From assembly GCF_001426265.1 (NCBI RefSeq), contig NZ_LMDG01000033.1, forward strand, positions 62,001 to 126,000: DNA of 64,000 nt. Direction: 5' to 3'. The translations under genes and the position numbers were made by a program. This stretch comes from Rhizobium sp. Root1220. Its GTDB lineage: Bacteria; Pseudomonadota; Alphaproteobacteria; Rhizobiales; Rhizobiaceae. Each line of letters starts with the position of its first letter. The first letter of the stretch is position 1. Positions 8,748 to 16,891 of the stretch are shown in pieces. The notes under the pieces are model-generated. The model made no database searches. It had not been told where the DNA came from and saw only the letters and a list, made by a program, of their open reading frames with translations.

Positions 8748-8966
8748 ATGAGAAATCTGGCGAAGCTTCGCGAGGACTACGAACAGCGGATCAACGAGTA
8801 TGAGGAGCATCTCAGATCGATGACAGAAAACGGAACTCGCCATTTTCGCTCGGAAGGCAACGGACCATTGGCGGACATCACCAGCCAGATCACCAACGAG
8901 TATCGTCGCCATATCGAAACCTATGCAGCGCTGATCGCAGAGATCGACGCGATCCTCGGCGTCTAG
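8748..8966 (+). CDS. Small helical hypothetical protein
   Basis: A 72-residue highly charged protein (LREDYEQRINEYEEHLRSM, then ITNEYRRHIETYAALIAEIDAIL) predicted to be two amphipathic helices, perhaps a coiled-coil hairpin. No signal peptide or catalytic motif is present. I prefer ATG 8748 over an in-frame start 27 bp earlier because the helical region begins there. I do not recognise a named family. It stands alone between the divergent allE and a bidirectional hairpin at 8988. Confidence 0.6.
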   Translation: MRNLAKLREDYEQRINEYEEHLRSMTENGTRHFRSEGNGPLADITSQITNEYRRHIETYAALIAEIDAILGV

Positions 8967-8987
8967 GGCCAGGACCTGTTACTTTCG

Positions 8988-9020
8988 GCTGATTCCCCAT
9001 GGAAGGTCTGGGGAATCAGC
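8988..9020. terminator. Bidirectional hairpin between convergent genes
   Basis: An 11-bp perfect inverted repeat, GCTGATTCCCC (8988-8998) and GGGGAATCAGC (9010-9020), with an 11-nt loop. It lies between the stops of the convergent genes at 8748-8966 and 9060-10028. There is no T run, so Rho-independent termination is only likely. Confidence 0.6.
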
Positions 9021-9059
9021 ACCGCGGCAACGATCATCCTCTGGATCTGGATCCTAGCT

Positions 9060-10028
9060 CTAAGTGATGGACAGGCCGGTCATTGCTTCTGAAACGGTCC
9101 AAAGCCGCTGCGCCAAAGCAGGGTCGGCCGCCCATGGCGCGACGCCCTTGCGTCCGGCTTCGGCGGTGCTTGTTTCGGCGATGTCGCTGTCTTCACAATA
9201 GACGCCCCCTAATCCTGTCAATAGCGGGCTGGTGGCGCACCAGACGCTGGTGGCCGCCGCCTGCTCGACGGTTTTCCATCCCTTGGAAGGGTCGACGCGC
9301 GGCACGCCCCCGCTATCCTTGGCGTCGAAGGCGGCGATTTCTTCCTCGCTCAAATGCCGTGCCAGACCGGTCAGCACCTGGCCGGGATGGAGGGAAAAGG
9401 CGCGGATACCAAAATCCTTGCCGCGGGCGTCGAGCCCCATGGCGAAAAGCGCATTGGCAGTCTTGGACTGGCCATAGGCCACCCATTTATCATAGGGGCG
9501 CGTGGTGAAATCCACGTCGTCGAAGTCCACGCCGGCGATCTGATGGCCGCGCGACGACACGCTGACGACCCGCGCCCCGCCCGATCGGCGCAGCGCTGGC
9601 CACAGGCCAAGCGTCAGGCGGAAATGACCGAGATGGTTGGTGGCAAACTGGCTTTCATGGCCATCGGCATCGCGTGCCAGTGGCGCAGCCATGATGCCGG
9701 CACTGTTGATCAGCATGTCGACGGTGCTGACTGACGTCACCATTCTCGCGGCAAAGGCGGCGATCGAGGCAGCATCGGTGAGATCGAGCGTGTCCACGTC
9801 GACATGCGCCAGCCCGGCCAAGGCGAGGCGGGCTCGCCCCGTGTCGCGCGCCGGGACTATGACGCGGGCACCAGCGCTCGCCAGGGCACGAACGGTTTCA
9901 AGACCGATGCCGGAATGGCCGCCGGTTACGATCGCGGTCTTGCCGGCAAGATCTATGCCCTTGACCACGTCGGCAGCAGTACTGGCGGCGGTGAAAGGCG
10001 ACCCGACAGGACGTTGAGGATTAAGCAT
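9060..10028 (-). CDS. Short-chain dehydrogenase/reductase (retinol-dehydrogenase-like)
   Basis: A 322-residue SDR. The cofactor motif TGGHSGIGLE sits near residue 36, the NSAG motif near 109, and the catalytic Ser and Tyr-Lys in VVSVSSRG and YGQSKTANALFA, so the active site is complete. The R in ARD after the second strand suggests NADP(H). The substrate is unknown; many such proteins act on small aldehydes or ketones. It is divergent from an AraC-type regulator with 80 bp between the starts, so that regulator probably controls it. Confidence 0.88.
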   Translation of the reverse strand: MLNPQRPVGSPFTAASTAADVVKGIDLAGKTAIVTGGHSGIGLETVRALASAGARVIVPARDTGRARLALAGLAHVDVDTLDLTDAASIAAFAARMVTSVSTVDMLINSAGIMAAPLARDADGHESQFATNHLGHFRLTLGLWPALRRSGGARVVSVSSRGHQIAGVDFDDVDFTTRPYDKWVAYGQSKTANALFAMGLDARGKDFGIRAFSLHPGQVLTGLARHLSEEEIAAFDAKDSGGVPRVDPSKGWKTVEQAAATSVWCATSPLLTGLGGVYCEDSDIAETSTAEAGRKGVAPWAADPALAQRLWTVSEAMTGLSIT

Positions 10029-10064
10029 GTGTTTTTCTCCACTGGTTATGGCTGCTGATATGAC

Positions 10065-10080
10065 TTATCTGTTCGGATAA
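10065..10080. promoter_or_regulatory. Candidate operator between the SDR and AraC genes
   Basis: TTATC (10065-10069) and GATAA (10076-10080) form a short inverted repeat with a 6-nt spacer, in the middle of the 80-bp divergent gap. It is a candidate binding site for the AraC regulator or a promoter element; support is only position and symmetry. Confidence 0.3.
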
Positions 10081-10108
10081 ACCAGCCAGCGAAATCCGAG
10101 ATAATATC

Positions 10109-11119
10109 GTGATCGTCCAAAATTCGCGTAGTGACGCCCTGTCTGCGGTGCTCAATACCATCAATGCCGTGGCGCTCTGCTCCATTAGCCTCGAGGCCGG
10201 CGGACAGTGGGGCATCCGCTTTCCAGCCCCGGCCAATATCAAGTTCAATGTGGTACGGCGGGGCACTTGCTGGCTGCTGACCGAAGGCAGCGAACCGGTT
10301 CGACTGGAGGCAGGCGACTGCTTCGTTGTCGCCAATGGGCGGTTCGATCTCGCCAGTTCCCCCTGCGAAAAACTCACGTCCGCCCGTGACGTGTTCTCCG
10401 TCCCTTCGCTCTCCGCGAGGCTGGGTGACGGCCGCGACTTTGCCATACTTGGCGGGAGCGTGCGGCTCGACACCGTGGATGGCGTCGTACTGTCGGATGC
10501 GCTGCCGCAGATCCTGACGATCAAGGGTGGCTCGGCCGCGCCGATCGCCTGGCTCCTCGACCAGCTCGACAAGGAATGGGACTCGGGTGCACCGGGGGCA
10601 CAACTGGTCTGCAACGACCTGCTGCGGCTGGCTTTCATCCATGTCATCCGCGCGCACCTGGCGCAGCGCGATGCGGGCAATGCCGGCTGGCTGGGCGGTC
10701 TGACAGATCGCCATATCGCTCCGGTGCTTCGCGCCGTGCACTCCGCCCCTCAGCGCGACTGGACGCTGACCGAATTGTCGAGCATTGCGGGGCAGTCGCG
10801 CTCAAGCTTTGCCGCACGGTTCAAGCAGCGCGTCGGTCTGGCGCCGCTGGATTACCTGGCGCGCTGGCGCATGCGGCTGGCGGCAGGGCGACTGCGGCGC
10901 GGCGACGAGCCGGTGGCCAGCATCGGTGCCTCCCTGGGCTACCGTTCCGACAGTGCTTTTGGCGCCAGCTTCCGCCGTGTCTATGGCATCTCGCCCGCTC
11001 GCTATCGCAGCGAGTTCAAGGCTGGCGGGCCAAGAGATCCGCATATTCGGGTGCCGCCCCTTGAAGCGCGTCATGAAGTCGCAGCGGAACTGAACCCCGC
11101 GTACCGGACTGGCGCATGA
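10109..11119 (+). CDS. AraC-family transcriptional regulator
   Basis: A 336-residue regulator with an N-terminal AraC-type cupin domain (about residues 15-190; WGIRFPAPANIKFNVVRRGTCWLL, LEAGDCFVVANG) and a C-terminal double HTH (RDWTLTELSSIAGQSRSSFAARFKQRVGLAPLDYLARWRM, then PVASIGASLGYRSDSAFGASFRRVYGISPARYR). The start codon appears to be GTG 10109. This is the layout of the cupin_6 AraC regulators often paired with an SDR gene, as here (divergent, 80 bp). The ligand is unknown; the SDR substrate or product is the natural guess. Confidence 0.9.
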   Translation: MIVQNSRSDALSAVLNTINAVALCSISLEAGGQWGIRFPAPANIKFNVVRRGTCWLLTEGSEPVRLEAGDCFVVANGRFDLASSPCEKLTSARDVFSVPSLSARLGDGRDFAILGGSVRLDTVDGVVLSDALPQILTIKGGSAAPIAWLLDQLDKEWDSGAPGAQLVCNDLLRLAFIHVIRAHLAQRDAGNAGWLGGLTDRHIAPVLRAVHSAPQRDWTLTELSSIAGQSRSSFAARFKQRVGLAPLDYLARWRMRLAAGRLRRGDEPVASIGASLGYRSDSAFGASFRRVYGISPARYRSEFKAGGPRDPHIRVPPLEARHEVAAELNPAYRTGA

Positions 11120-11231
11120 GGTCGACTACCCCGACCGCCAGCTCGGTGCCGAGGCTTTCTCCAGGGAAGGCGTGGATGTCGTCCGCCGATCAGTGCAGGG
11201 CCTCGGTGCACCGACGCCGTGGGACGGCCTG

Positions 11232-11465
11232 TCAGGCGATCCTTGCAAGCCGCAAATCGGCACCATCGGCCAGTATCTGCGCCTGCATCACCGGGACGTT
11301 GGCGGCAGCCATCAGCAACAGGCACAGCGCTACCGCGCGAGGCACCTCCTGCTCGCCCGACGCCCATCGACGGCTGGTCAGATGATCGACGCCGAATAGC
11401 TTTTCGACGCCGGCGGTGCTGAGTCCCGTGACAGCAACCGCAGCTTTATACTCTGAGGCTTTCAT
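11232..11465 (-). CDS. Small helix-turn-helix protein
   Basis: A 77-residue protein with a Cro-like HTH: AAVAVTGLSTAGVEKLFGVDHLTSRRWASGEQEVP spans recognition helix residues (TSRRWASGE) typical of phage-type and MqsA-like HTH proteins. A hydrophobic helix follows (VALCLLLMAAANVPV). Proteins like this are common as orphan genes in rhizobial chromosomes. No toxin-like partner gene lies beside it, so a toxin-antitoxin role is not supported. It converges with the AraC gene, 112 bp apart. Confidence 0.65.
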   Translation of the reverse strand: MKASEYKAAVAVTGLSTAGVEKLFGVDHLTSRRWASGEQEVPRAVALCLLLMAAANVPVMQAQILADGADLRLARIA

Positions 11466-11864
11466 GCACTGTTCCCCGCCCGCTTGAAGCGCGCTTGTCT
11501 GATATATTTGGATTGGAGGATTGCACTTTAGTCTTAGCTAATTTTTTTGGATACCGATACGCGACATCCATTGCCCTGTTTGCGACGTCGCAAACGCGAT
11601 CTGCGCGCTTGGGATGCGGGCTTGCTGCGCTTGGATTCGCGCCGAACATCGGCAGCGTCGGGAGGGCTTCGGACCCGCAGACAGGAAGCCGGACATCACA
11701 CGCCGGTCAGCAAGGGTGCCATCCAAAGGAACGCCAATAACGCTCGGTCGACGTGCATGCGCAGGACACAAGGACGATGAAGCGGCGAGCGCACATCGAA
11801 ATCGAAGGGTGGCTATCCGGGACGAAGGGAGCCCCGGATAGCCAACGCCGGCACGGAGGAGAGG
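11466..11864. other. 399-bp gap without a convincing gene
   Basis: The left 130 bp (11466-11600) are relatively AT-rich and must carry the promoter of the small HTH gene. Several short reading frames cross the rest but none has a ribosome site plus family-like composition. The only structure I see is the 11-bp hairpin at 11811-11843. Confidence 0.5.
11811..11843 (-). terminator. Hairpin downstream of the Tat-exported hydrolase
   Basis: Perfect 11-bp arms GGCTATCCGGG (11811-11821) and CCCGGATAGCC (11833-11843) with an 11-nt loop, starting 22 bp after the stop of the 11865-12917 gene. No T run follows on that strand, so the terminator assignment is tentative. Confidence 0.55.
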
Positions 11865-12917
11865 TTAGATGCCGGCGATGTCCAGGATCGCTTGCGCAAA
11901 GGCCTGCGGAGCTTCCTGGGGTAAATTGTGGCCGATGCCGTCCTTAATCAGTCTGTGTTCGTACGGGCCAGTGAACTTCTTTGCGTAGGCCGCTGGATCT
12001 GGATGCGGCGCACCGTTGGCATCACCCTCGAGCGTGATCGTGGGCACGGAGATAGTCGGCCCCTTGGCGAGCTGCTTTTCCAGATCGTCGTACTTCGGCT
12101 CGCCCTGGGCGAGGCTGAGCCGCCAGCGATAATTGTGGATGACGATGGCGACATGATCGGGGTTGTCGAATGCGGCTGCGCTGCGATCGAACGTGGCATC
12201 GTCGAACTGCCACTTCGGCGATGCGAGCTGCCAGATCAGCTTCGCAAAATCGTGCCGGTTTTCCGCGTAGCCGGCCTCGCCGCGTTCGGTGGCGAAGTAG
12301 AACTGGTACCACCATGCGAGTTCGGCCTTGGGCGGCAGAGGCTTCCGGTTGCCCTCCTGGCTGCCGATCAGATAGCCGCTGACTGAGACCATGGCCTTGC
12401 AGCGTTCTGGCCAGAGTGCCGCCATTATGTTGACCGTCCTTGCCCCCCAATCGTAGCCGCCCAGGACTGCCTTCTCGATCTTGAGGGCGTCCATCAGGGC
12501 TAAGATGTCGACTGCGACAACCGATTGCTGGCCGTTGCGGGCGGTGTCGCCGGACAGAAAGTGCGTCGTCCCGTAGCCGCGCAGATACGGCACGATCACA
12601 CGGTAACCCGCCGACGCCAGCAAGGGTGCGACGTCGACATAGCTGTAGATGTCGTAGGGCCATCCGTGAAGCAGTATGACGACCGGTCCATCGACGGGAC
12701 CTGCTTCGGCATATCCGACGTTGAGGACACCGGCATCAACCTGCTTCAAGGGTCCGAAGGACGTGTTTGTCCCCGGCTTGATGCCGGGCAGCATTGGCGC
12801 TTTGCCGCTACCAGCCTGTGCGTTGGCCGCGCCGGCGATTCCAAGCTGCGCAGCAGCAATGGTCACGGCCGCAGCGCCAAAGAAGCGGCGACGATTGTGG
12901 TTGATTTCCTCGGACAT
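11865..12917 (-). CDS. Tat-exported alpha/beta hydrolase (epoxide hydrolase/dehalogenase-like)
   Basis: A 350-residue periplasmic hydrolase. The N-terminus has a twin-arginine signal (NRRRFFGAA, residues 8-16, then a hydrophobic stretch ending AANAQA). The fold is canonical: oxyanion motif LLHGWPYD near residue 83, nucleophile elbow GGYDWGAR with Asp156, and a late His in GIGHNLPQE. An Asp nucleophile with HGWP points to the epoxide hydrolase/haloalkane dehalogenase branch rather than an esterase. It carries the 45-bp element at 12966-13010 upstream, as does the second exported hydrolase at 33865. It is divergent from an adenylate cyclase gene. Substrate unknown. Confidence 0.85.
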   Translation of the reverse strand: MSEEINHNRRRFFGAAAVTIAAAQLGIAGAANAQAGSGKAPMLPGIKPGTNTSFGPLKQVDAGVLNVGYAEAGPVDGPVVILLHGWPYDIYSYVDVAPLLASAGYRVIVPYLRGYGTTHFLSGDTARNGQQSVVAVDILALMDALKIEKAVLGGYDWGARTVNIMAALWPERCKAMVSVSGYLIGSQEGNRKPLPPKAELAWWYQFYFATERGEAGYAENRHDFAKLIWQLASPKWQFDDATFDRSAAAFDNPDHVAIVIHNYRWRLSLAQGEPKYDDLEKQLAKGPTISVPTITLEGDANGAPHPDPAAYAKKFTGPYEHRLIKDGIGHNLPQEAPQAFAQAILDIAGI

Positions 12918-12965
12918 TGATCGTTCCCTTCGACTTCAATACGGCGGACACAAGACAGTCTTCAT

Positions 12966-13010
12966 GTATCTGGAATGTGTCGCATTCCGCTCGAATTGAA
13001 AGCCTGTGTA
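12966..13010 (-). promoter_or_regulatory. 45-bp conserved element, copy 1 (hydrolase 11865-12917)
   Basis: Read on the minus strand this has TACA at the distal end, TTTCAATTC eight bases further on, a 12-bp spacer, then ACACAT and GATAC at the gene-proximal end. All conserved blocks fall at exactly the same offsets as in the copies at 20473, 23275 and 33702. It is the most divergent copy (TTTCA in place of TTACA). The proximal edge is 48 bp from the hydrolase start. Confidence 0.65.
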
Positions 13011-13150
13011 GCGTCGGTCTGATGGCGCCCGAATCCGGACGCAGCGGAAACCGGCGCGACCGTCCGGTCCATCCAGCGGTGGACGGGGGCAATTCCAGGT
13101 CGTAGAATGGACCATTGCCGCAGCGGAACATTTCCGACGGGAGCGCGCAG

Positions 13151-13978
13151 ATGGCTATCTTCATGGATCGGCATGATCTTGCGGGAACGTCGGCCGCCGA
13201 CATTGCCGAGGCGCATCGCAGGGATCTCGACATTCAGGACCGATATGGGGTCAAATTCCTGACATACTGGTACGATCCGCGCCGCGGAAATGCCTTTTGC
13301 CTGGTGGACGCGCCCGACATGGAAACCGCCCAATGCGTGCATCGCGAAGCGCACGGCTACATCGCCGGCGAGGTGGTCGCGGTCGCGTTGTCGGCCGTCG
13401 AGGCATTTCTCGGTCGTATCAATGACCCTGAGCCTGGACCCGGACAAAGCGTTGCCGAAATGGATTCGGGCCACCGGTCGATCCTCTTCACCGACATCGT
13501 GGGCTCGACTGCCATGACATCGCGTCTGGGCGACAGGATGGCGACCGAACTGGTCAGGGCTCATGATTCGATCGTGCGCCGATGCCTCGGCCAATCCTCC
13601 GGCCGCGAGGTGAAGCACACCGGCGATGGCATCATGGCAGCCTTCGCCTCGGCAACCGAAGCCGTCCGGTGTGCAATGACAATTCAGCAGGAATTCCAAC
13701 GGTACAACCGCGGAAACGCCGAACCCATTCACGTTCGCATCGGTATGGACTGCGGCGAGCCGATCGAGGACAGCAACGACCTGTTCGGCTCCACCGTGCA
13801 GCTTGCAGCGCGGCTTTGCGCCACGGCCTCCAAGGATCAGATTCTTGTATCGGAAAACGTCTTTCGCGAGTTCGGCTCGGCCGACATTTTCGTCCATGCG
13901 GCGCGGCGCAGGCTGAAAGGATTTTCAAAGCCCGTGCTCGTGTTCCAATGCGATTGGGCGGACGCGGCCGTCGATTGA
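13151..13978 (+). CDS. DUF4242 domain fused to a class III adenylate/guanylate cyclase
   Basis: A 275-residue soluble protein with two parts. Residues 1-80 (MAIFMDRHDLAGTSAADIAEAHRRDLDIQDRYGVKFLTYWYDPRR and CLVDAPDMETAQCVHREAHG) match the small ferredoxin-like DUF4242/nickel-binding domain. Residues about 105-270 are a class III nucleotide cyclase: metal-binding Asp in LFTDIVGST, second metal/base region REVKHTGDGIMAAF, and the late segment FGSTVQLAARLCATASKDQILVSENV. The catalytic set looks complete, so it should make cAMP or cGMP in the cytoplasm. The N-terminal domain may sense a metal or ligand, which is inference. Start ATG 13151 has GGGAG upstream; an in-frame ATG exists at 13115. It is divergent from the Tat-exported hydrolase. 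Confidence 0.82.
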   Translation: MAIFMDRHDLAGTSAADIAEAHRRDLDIQDRYGVKFLTYWYDPRRGNAFCLVDAPDMETAQCVHREAHGYIAGEVVAVALSAVEAFLGRINDPEPGPGQSVAEMDSGHRSILFTDIVGSTAMTSRLGDRMATELVRAHDSIVRRCLGQSSGREVKHTGDGIMAAFASATEAVRCAMTIQQEFQRYNRGNAEPIHVRIGMDCGEPIEDSNDLFGSTVQLAARLCATASKDQILVSENVFREFGSADIFVHAARRRLKGFSKPVLVFQCDWADAAVD

Positions 13979-14123
13979 CGTGCTATTCCCCCCCACCTTG
14001 CGCCAGCGGATCGAGGCAGAGGGCTGACCCGCAGCATGACAGAGCGTCTAGCACTGGCTTATTGCCGCCTTCGTATTGAATGGCTACGATACGACATCCA
14101 GTATCCCGGAACGCGGCAGAGCC

Positions 14124-15056
14124 ATGGATCGCATCGACGCAATGAAGGTGTTCATCACCGCCCTGGACGAGGGTAGCCTTGCGGGCGCCAGCAGGCGGCT
14201 GAAACGTTCACCAACGGCGGTCAGCCGCGCTCTCGCATTTCTGGAAGCGCATGTCGGAGCGGAACTGCTCCACCGAACGACGCGGTCGATCAAACTGAGC
14301 GAAGCGGGCGAACGCTACGCGGTTGCCTGCCGGCGCGTGCTGGCCGAACTGGAGGAAGCCGACATGCTTGCCGGCGGCGAGCGGTCGGTTCCTCACGGTA
14401 CTCTGACATTGTCCGCTCCGCCTATCAGTGGCGAAGAGGTTCTGCGGCCGATCCTGGACGATTTCCTTGATCTCCATCCCACCGTGTCGGCGCGCCTTCT
14501 TCTGCTCGATCGCGCCGTCAACCTGGTCGACGAAGGCGTCGATATCGCGCTGCGAATCGGGCTTCTACCGGATTCGTCGCTCATCTCGACCCGCATCGGC
14601 GGCGACGTGCGCCGTGTCATCGTGGCCTCGCCGCGCTACCTCGCAGAACATCCAAAGATCAACGAGCCATCGGACCTTGCGAGACATCAGATCGTGGCCT
14701 TCACCAATTTCGGCCTCGACTCGTGGAGTTTCACCCCGCCGAGCAGCTCGAGCATTCCCCGGACGGTCCAGTTTGCGCCAAGGCTCGTCGTCAATACCGT
14801 TCGCGCCGCCGTCGCCTCCACGCTGGCGGGACGCGGCCTGACCCGGCTCTATTCCTATCATGTGGCGGATCATGTCAGGGACGGACGGCTGAAGATCATC
14901 CTGGCGAACGCAGAGCATCCGCCTCTTCCGGTATTCCTCCTGACGCCGCACGGCCGAATATCGGTTCCCAAAGTGCGGGCCTTCGTGGACTTTGCGGCAC
15001 CACGCCTACGCTCCGAGTTCGCGCGCATGGCGGCAGACGCCGCAGTGCTGGGATGA
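14124..15056 (+). CDS. LysR-family transcriptional regulator
   Basis: A 310-residue LysR regulator: N-terminal HTH (MDRIDAMKVFITALDEGSLAGASRRLKRSPTAVSRALAFLEAHVGAELLHRTTRSIKLSEAGERY) and the usual periplasmic-binding-like effector domain (GTLTLSAPPISGEEVLRPILDDFLDLHPTVSARL onward). It precedes, on the same strand, an SDR-DsbA-tautomerase operon and probably regulates it, although divergent orientation would be more typical. ATG 14124 is chosen because the HTH begins there. Confidence 0.9.
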   Translation: MDRIDAMKVFITALDEGSLAGASRRLKRSPTAVSRALAFLEAHVGAELLHRTTRSIKLSEAGERYAVACRRVLAELEEADMLAGGERSVPHGTLTLSAPPISGEEVLRPILDDFLDLHPTVSARLLLLDRAVNLVDEGVDIALRIGLLPDSSLISTRIGGDVRRVIVASPRYLAEHPKINEPSDLARHQIVAFTNFGLDSWSFTPPSSSSIPRTVQFAPRLVVNTVRAAVASTLAGRGLTRLYSYHVADHVRDGRLKIILANAEHPPLPVFLLTPHGRISVPKVRAFVDFAAPRLRSEFARMAADAAVLG

Positions 15057-15196
15057 TTATCCCGAATATCGGTTGAGTGTCTGCCAATAGCTGCGTATTC
15101 AAGCGCCGTTCGGTTTTATCTATGTTCATTGCACTGGCGCCGAGGGCGTCGGACGGCCGCAAATGTCGACCGTGGCAATTGACAGAGGATCACATC

Positions 15197-15910
15197 ATGA
15201 GCACCGAACAGAAGGTTGTCATCATTACCGGCGCATCCCAGGGGATTGGCGCTGGCTTGGTTCGCGCCTACCGCGAACGCAACTACCGCGTCATCGCCAA
15301 CTCCCGGTCGATCCAGGCCAGCGGCGATGCGGACATTCTCGCCGTACCGGGCGATATCAGCAATCCTGAAACCGCCGATCGCATCGTACGCGAAGGTCTT
15401 GAACGCTTCGGCCGCATCGATTCACTGGTCAACAATGCCGGCGTCTTCACTGCCAAGCCGTTCACCGAGTTCACCGAAGAAGACTATGCTTACAACATGT
15501 CGGTGAATGTCGCCGGCTTTTTCCACATTACACAGCGCGCGGCAGCCGCGATGCTGAAGCAGGGCTCCGGGCATATCGTCAGCATCACCACCAGCCTCGC
15601 CGATCAGCCGATCGCAGGTGTGCCCTCGGCGCTTGCCTCGCTGACCAAGGGCGGCCTGAACGCCGTGACGAAGTCACTGGCCATCGAGTTCGCCAAGACC
15701 GGCGTTCGCGTCAACGCCGTCTCGCCGGGGATCATCAAGACCCCGATGCACCCTGAGGAGACGCATGCGACGATGTCGACGCTGCATCCCGTCGGCCGCA
15801 TGGGCGAGATCAGCGATATCGTCGATGCTGTGCTGTACCTCGAGAAGGCGCAGTTCGTGACCGGCGAGATTCTCCACGTCGACGGCGGCCAGAACGCCGG
15901 ACGCTGGTAA
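15197..15910 (+). CDS. SDR-family protein lacking the catalytic tyrosine
   Basis: A 237-residue classical SDR in length and fold: cofactor motif TGASQGIGAGL (residues about 12-22), NNAG and the conserved SITTS strand. Where the active-site YxxxK should be, the sequence reads PSALASLTKGGLNAVTKSLAIEF: the Lys is present but the position four residues before it is Ala, not Tyr. The C-terminal DGGQNAGRW is intact. Either the enzyme uses a different proton donor or the protein has a binding role. It has a good ribosome site (GAGGATCACATC before ATG) and starts an operon with the DsbA-like and tautomerase genes. Confidence 0.85.
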   Translation: MSTEQKVVIITGASQGIGAGLVRAYRERNYRVIANSRSIQASGDADILAVPGDISNPETADRIVREGLERFGRIDSLVNNAGVFTAKPFTEFTEEDYAYNMSVNVAGFFHITQRAAAAMLKQGSGHIVSITTSLADQPIAGVPSALASLTKGGLNAVTKSLAIEFAKTGVRVNAVSPGIIKTPMHPEETHATMSTLHPVGRMGEISDIVDAVLYLEKAQFVTGEILHVDGGQNAGRW

Positions 15911-15988
15911 CAGGCCAAGGACGGTCCGGCCAATCACCGGACCGTCGCCGCCGTCAACCGACCGCCGAAACAACAAACGAGAAAACCA

Positions 15989-16624
15989 ATGAAATTGACC
16001 CTTGTTGCCGACCCGATGTGCTCGTGGTGCTATGGCTTCACGAAGGAAATGACTGAGCTACAGCAGCGTCACCCAGAAATGGAACTGGAAGTCGTCATGG
16101 GCGGCCTGCGGGCCGGCGGGACGGATGTGCTGGACGACGCGGGAAAGCAGTTTCGCCTGCACCATTGGGCAAAAGTCGAACAGGCCAGCGGCGTGCCGTT
16201 CAACCGAGAAGGGCTGATGTCGCGCAAAGGCTTCGTCTACGATACCGAGCCGGTCTGCCGCGCGGTTGTAACGGCGGGTATTCTTGCACCGAAGGCCGAC
16301 TTGCTGAAGGTCCTGCGTGCTTTCCAGCATGCGTTCTACGTCGATGCCCTTGATACCACCGACGGCAGCGTTTTGGCCAAGGTCGGGGCTGACGTGTTGA
16401 GCGAAATTGGCTACGCTGTGAGCGCAGCCGAATTCCTCGCAGCGTGGCGCGAACCGAGCACGATCAGAGCCGCCTCCGCCGAGTTTGCAAGGGCTCGGTC
16501 TATGGGCGTGACAAGCTTTCCAGCACTGTTTCTGCACCGAAATGACAGGCTCCATCCAGTTGGGACGGGATACGCCCAGATCGACTCGCTGGAACGGGAC
16601 CTGCGCAAGCTAATCGCCGCCTAG
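15989..16624 (+). CDS. DsbA/FrnE-like thioredoxin-fold oxidoreductase
   Basis: A 211-residue cytoplasmic protein without signal peptide. The redox motif CSWC is at residues 11-14 (ADPMCSWCYGF), followed by a long helical insertion and the cis-Pro loop GVTSFPALFL near residue 172. This is the FrnE/DsbA-like branch (PF01323), known for protein disulfide or glutathione-linked reactions in the cytoplasm. It lies between the SDR and tautomerase genes on one strand (78 and 33 bp gaps), suggesting a small pathway for a reactive compound. Confidence 0.85.
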   Translation: MKLTLVADPMCSWCYGFTKEMTELQQRHPEMELEVVMGGLRAGGTDVLDDAGKQFRLHHWAKVEQASGVPFNREGLMSRKGFVYDTEPVCRAVVTAGILAPKADLLKVLRAFQHAFYVDALDTTDGSVLAKVGADVLSEIGYAVSAAEFLAAWREPSTIRAASAEFARARSMGVTSFPALFLHRNDRLHPVGTGYAQIDSLERDLRKLIAA

Positions 16625-16657
16625 TCCACTCACGACCCTCAAGGAAAGGAAACTGCA

Positions 16658-16891
16658 ATGCCTATGGTAACGATCCAGGTGACCCGCGAGGGGACCTCGC
16701 CCGAGCGCAACTCGGTTTCGGCCTCGGAGAAAGCTGCTCTGATCAAGGGAGTGAGCGAACTACTTCTGGATGTCCTCAACAAGCCACTTGAATCGACCTA
16801 CGTGGTCATTGAAGAGGTGGAACTCGAAAATTGGGGCTGGGGTGGAATGCCCACGGCGGAATATCGCAAGGTGAAGGCGCAAGCCAAGTAA
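16658..16891 (+). CDS. 4-oxalocrotonate tautomerase-family protein
   Basis: A 77-residue tautomerase-superfamily subunit. After removal of Met, Pro becomes the N-terminus (M-P-MVTIQVTREG), the catalytic base of this family. The rest (SASEKAALIKGVSELLLDVLNKPLESTYVVIEEVELENWGWGG) matches the beta-alpha-beta fold. It is the last gene of the SDR-DsbA-tautomerase cluster, with a strong ribosome site AAGGAAAGGAAA. A 15-bp GC hairpin follows the stop. Substrate unknown. Confidence 0.88.
   Translation: MPMVTIQVTREGTSPERNSVSASEKAALIKGVSELLLDVLNKPLESTYVVIEEVELENWGWGGMPTAEYRKVKAQAK

Noticed and set aside
11232..11465. Toxin-antitoxin reading of the small HTH gene
   Set aside because: No toxin-like gene lies on either side; the only partners are the AraC gene and an empty gap.
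12962..13897. Open frame of 311 codons on the minus strand
   Set aside because: Antisense to the DUF4242-cyclase gene, which has recognisable catalytic motifs on the plus strand.
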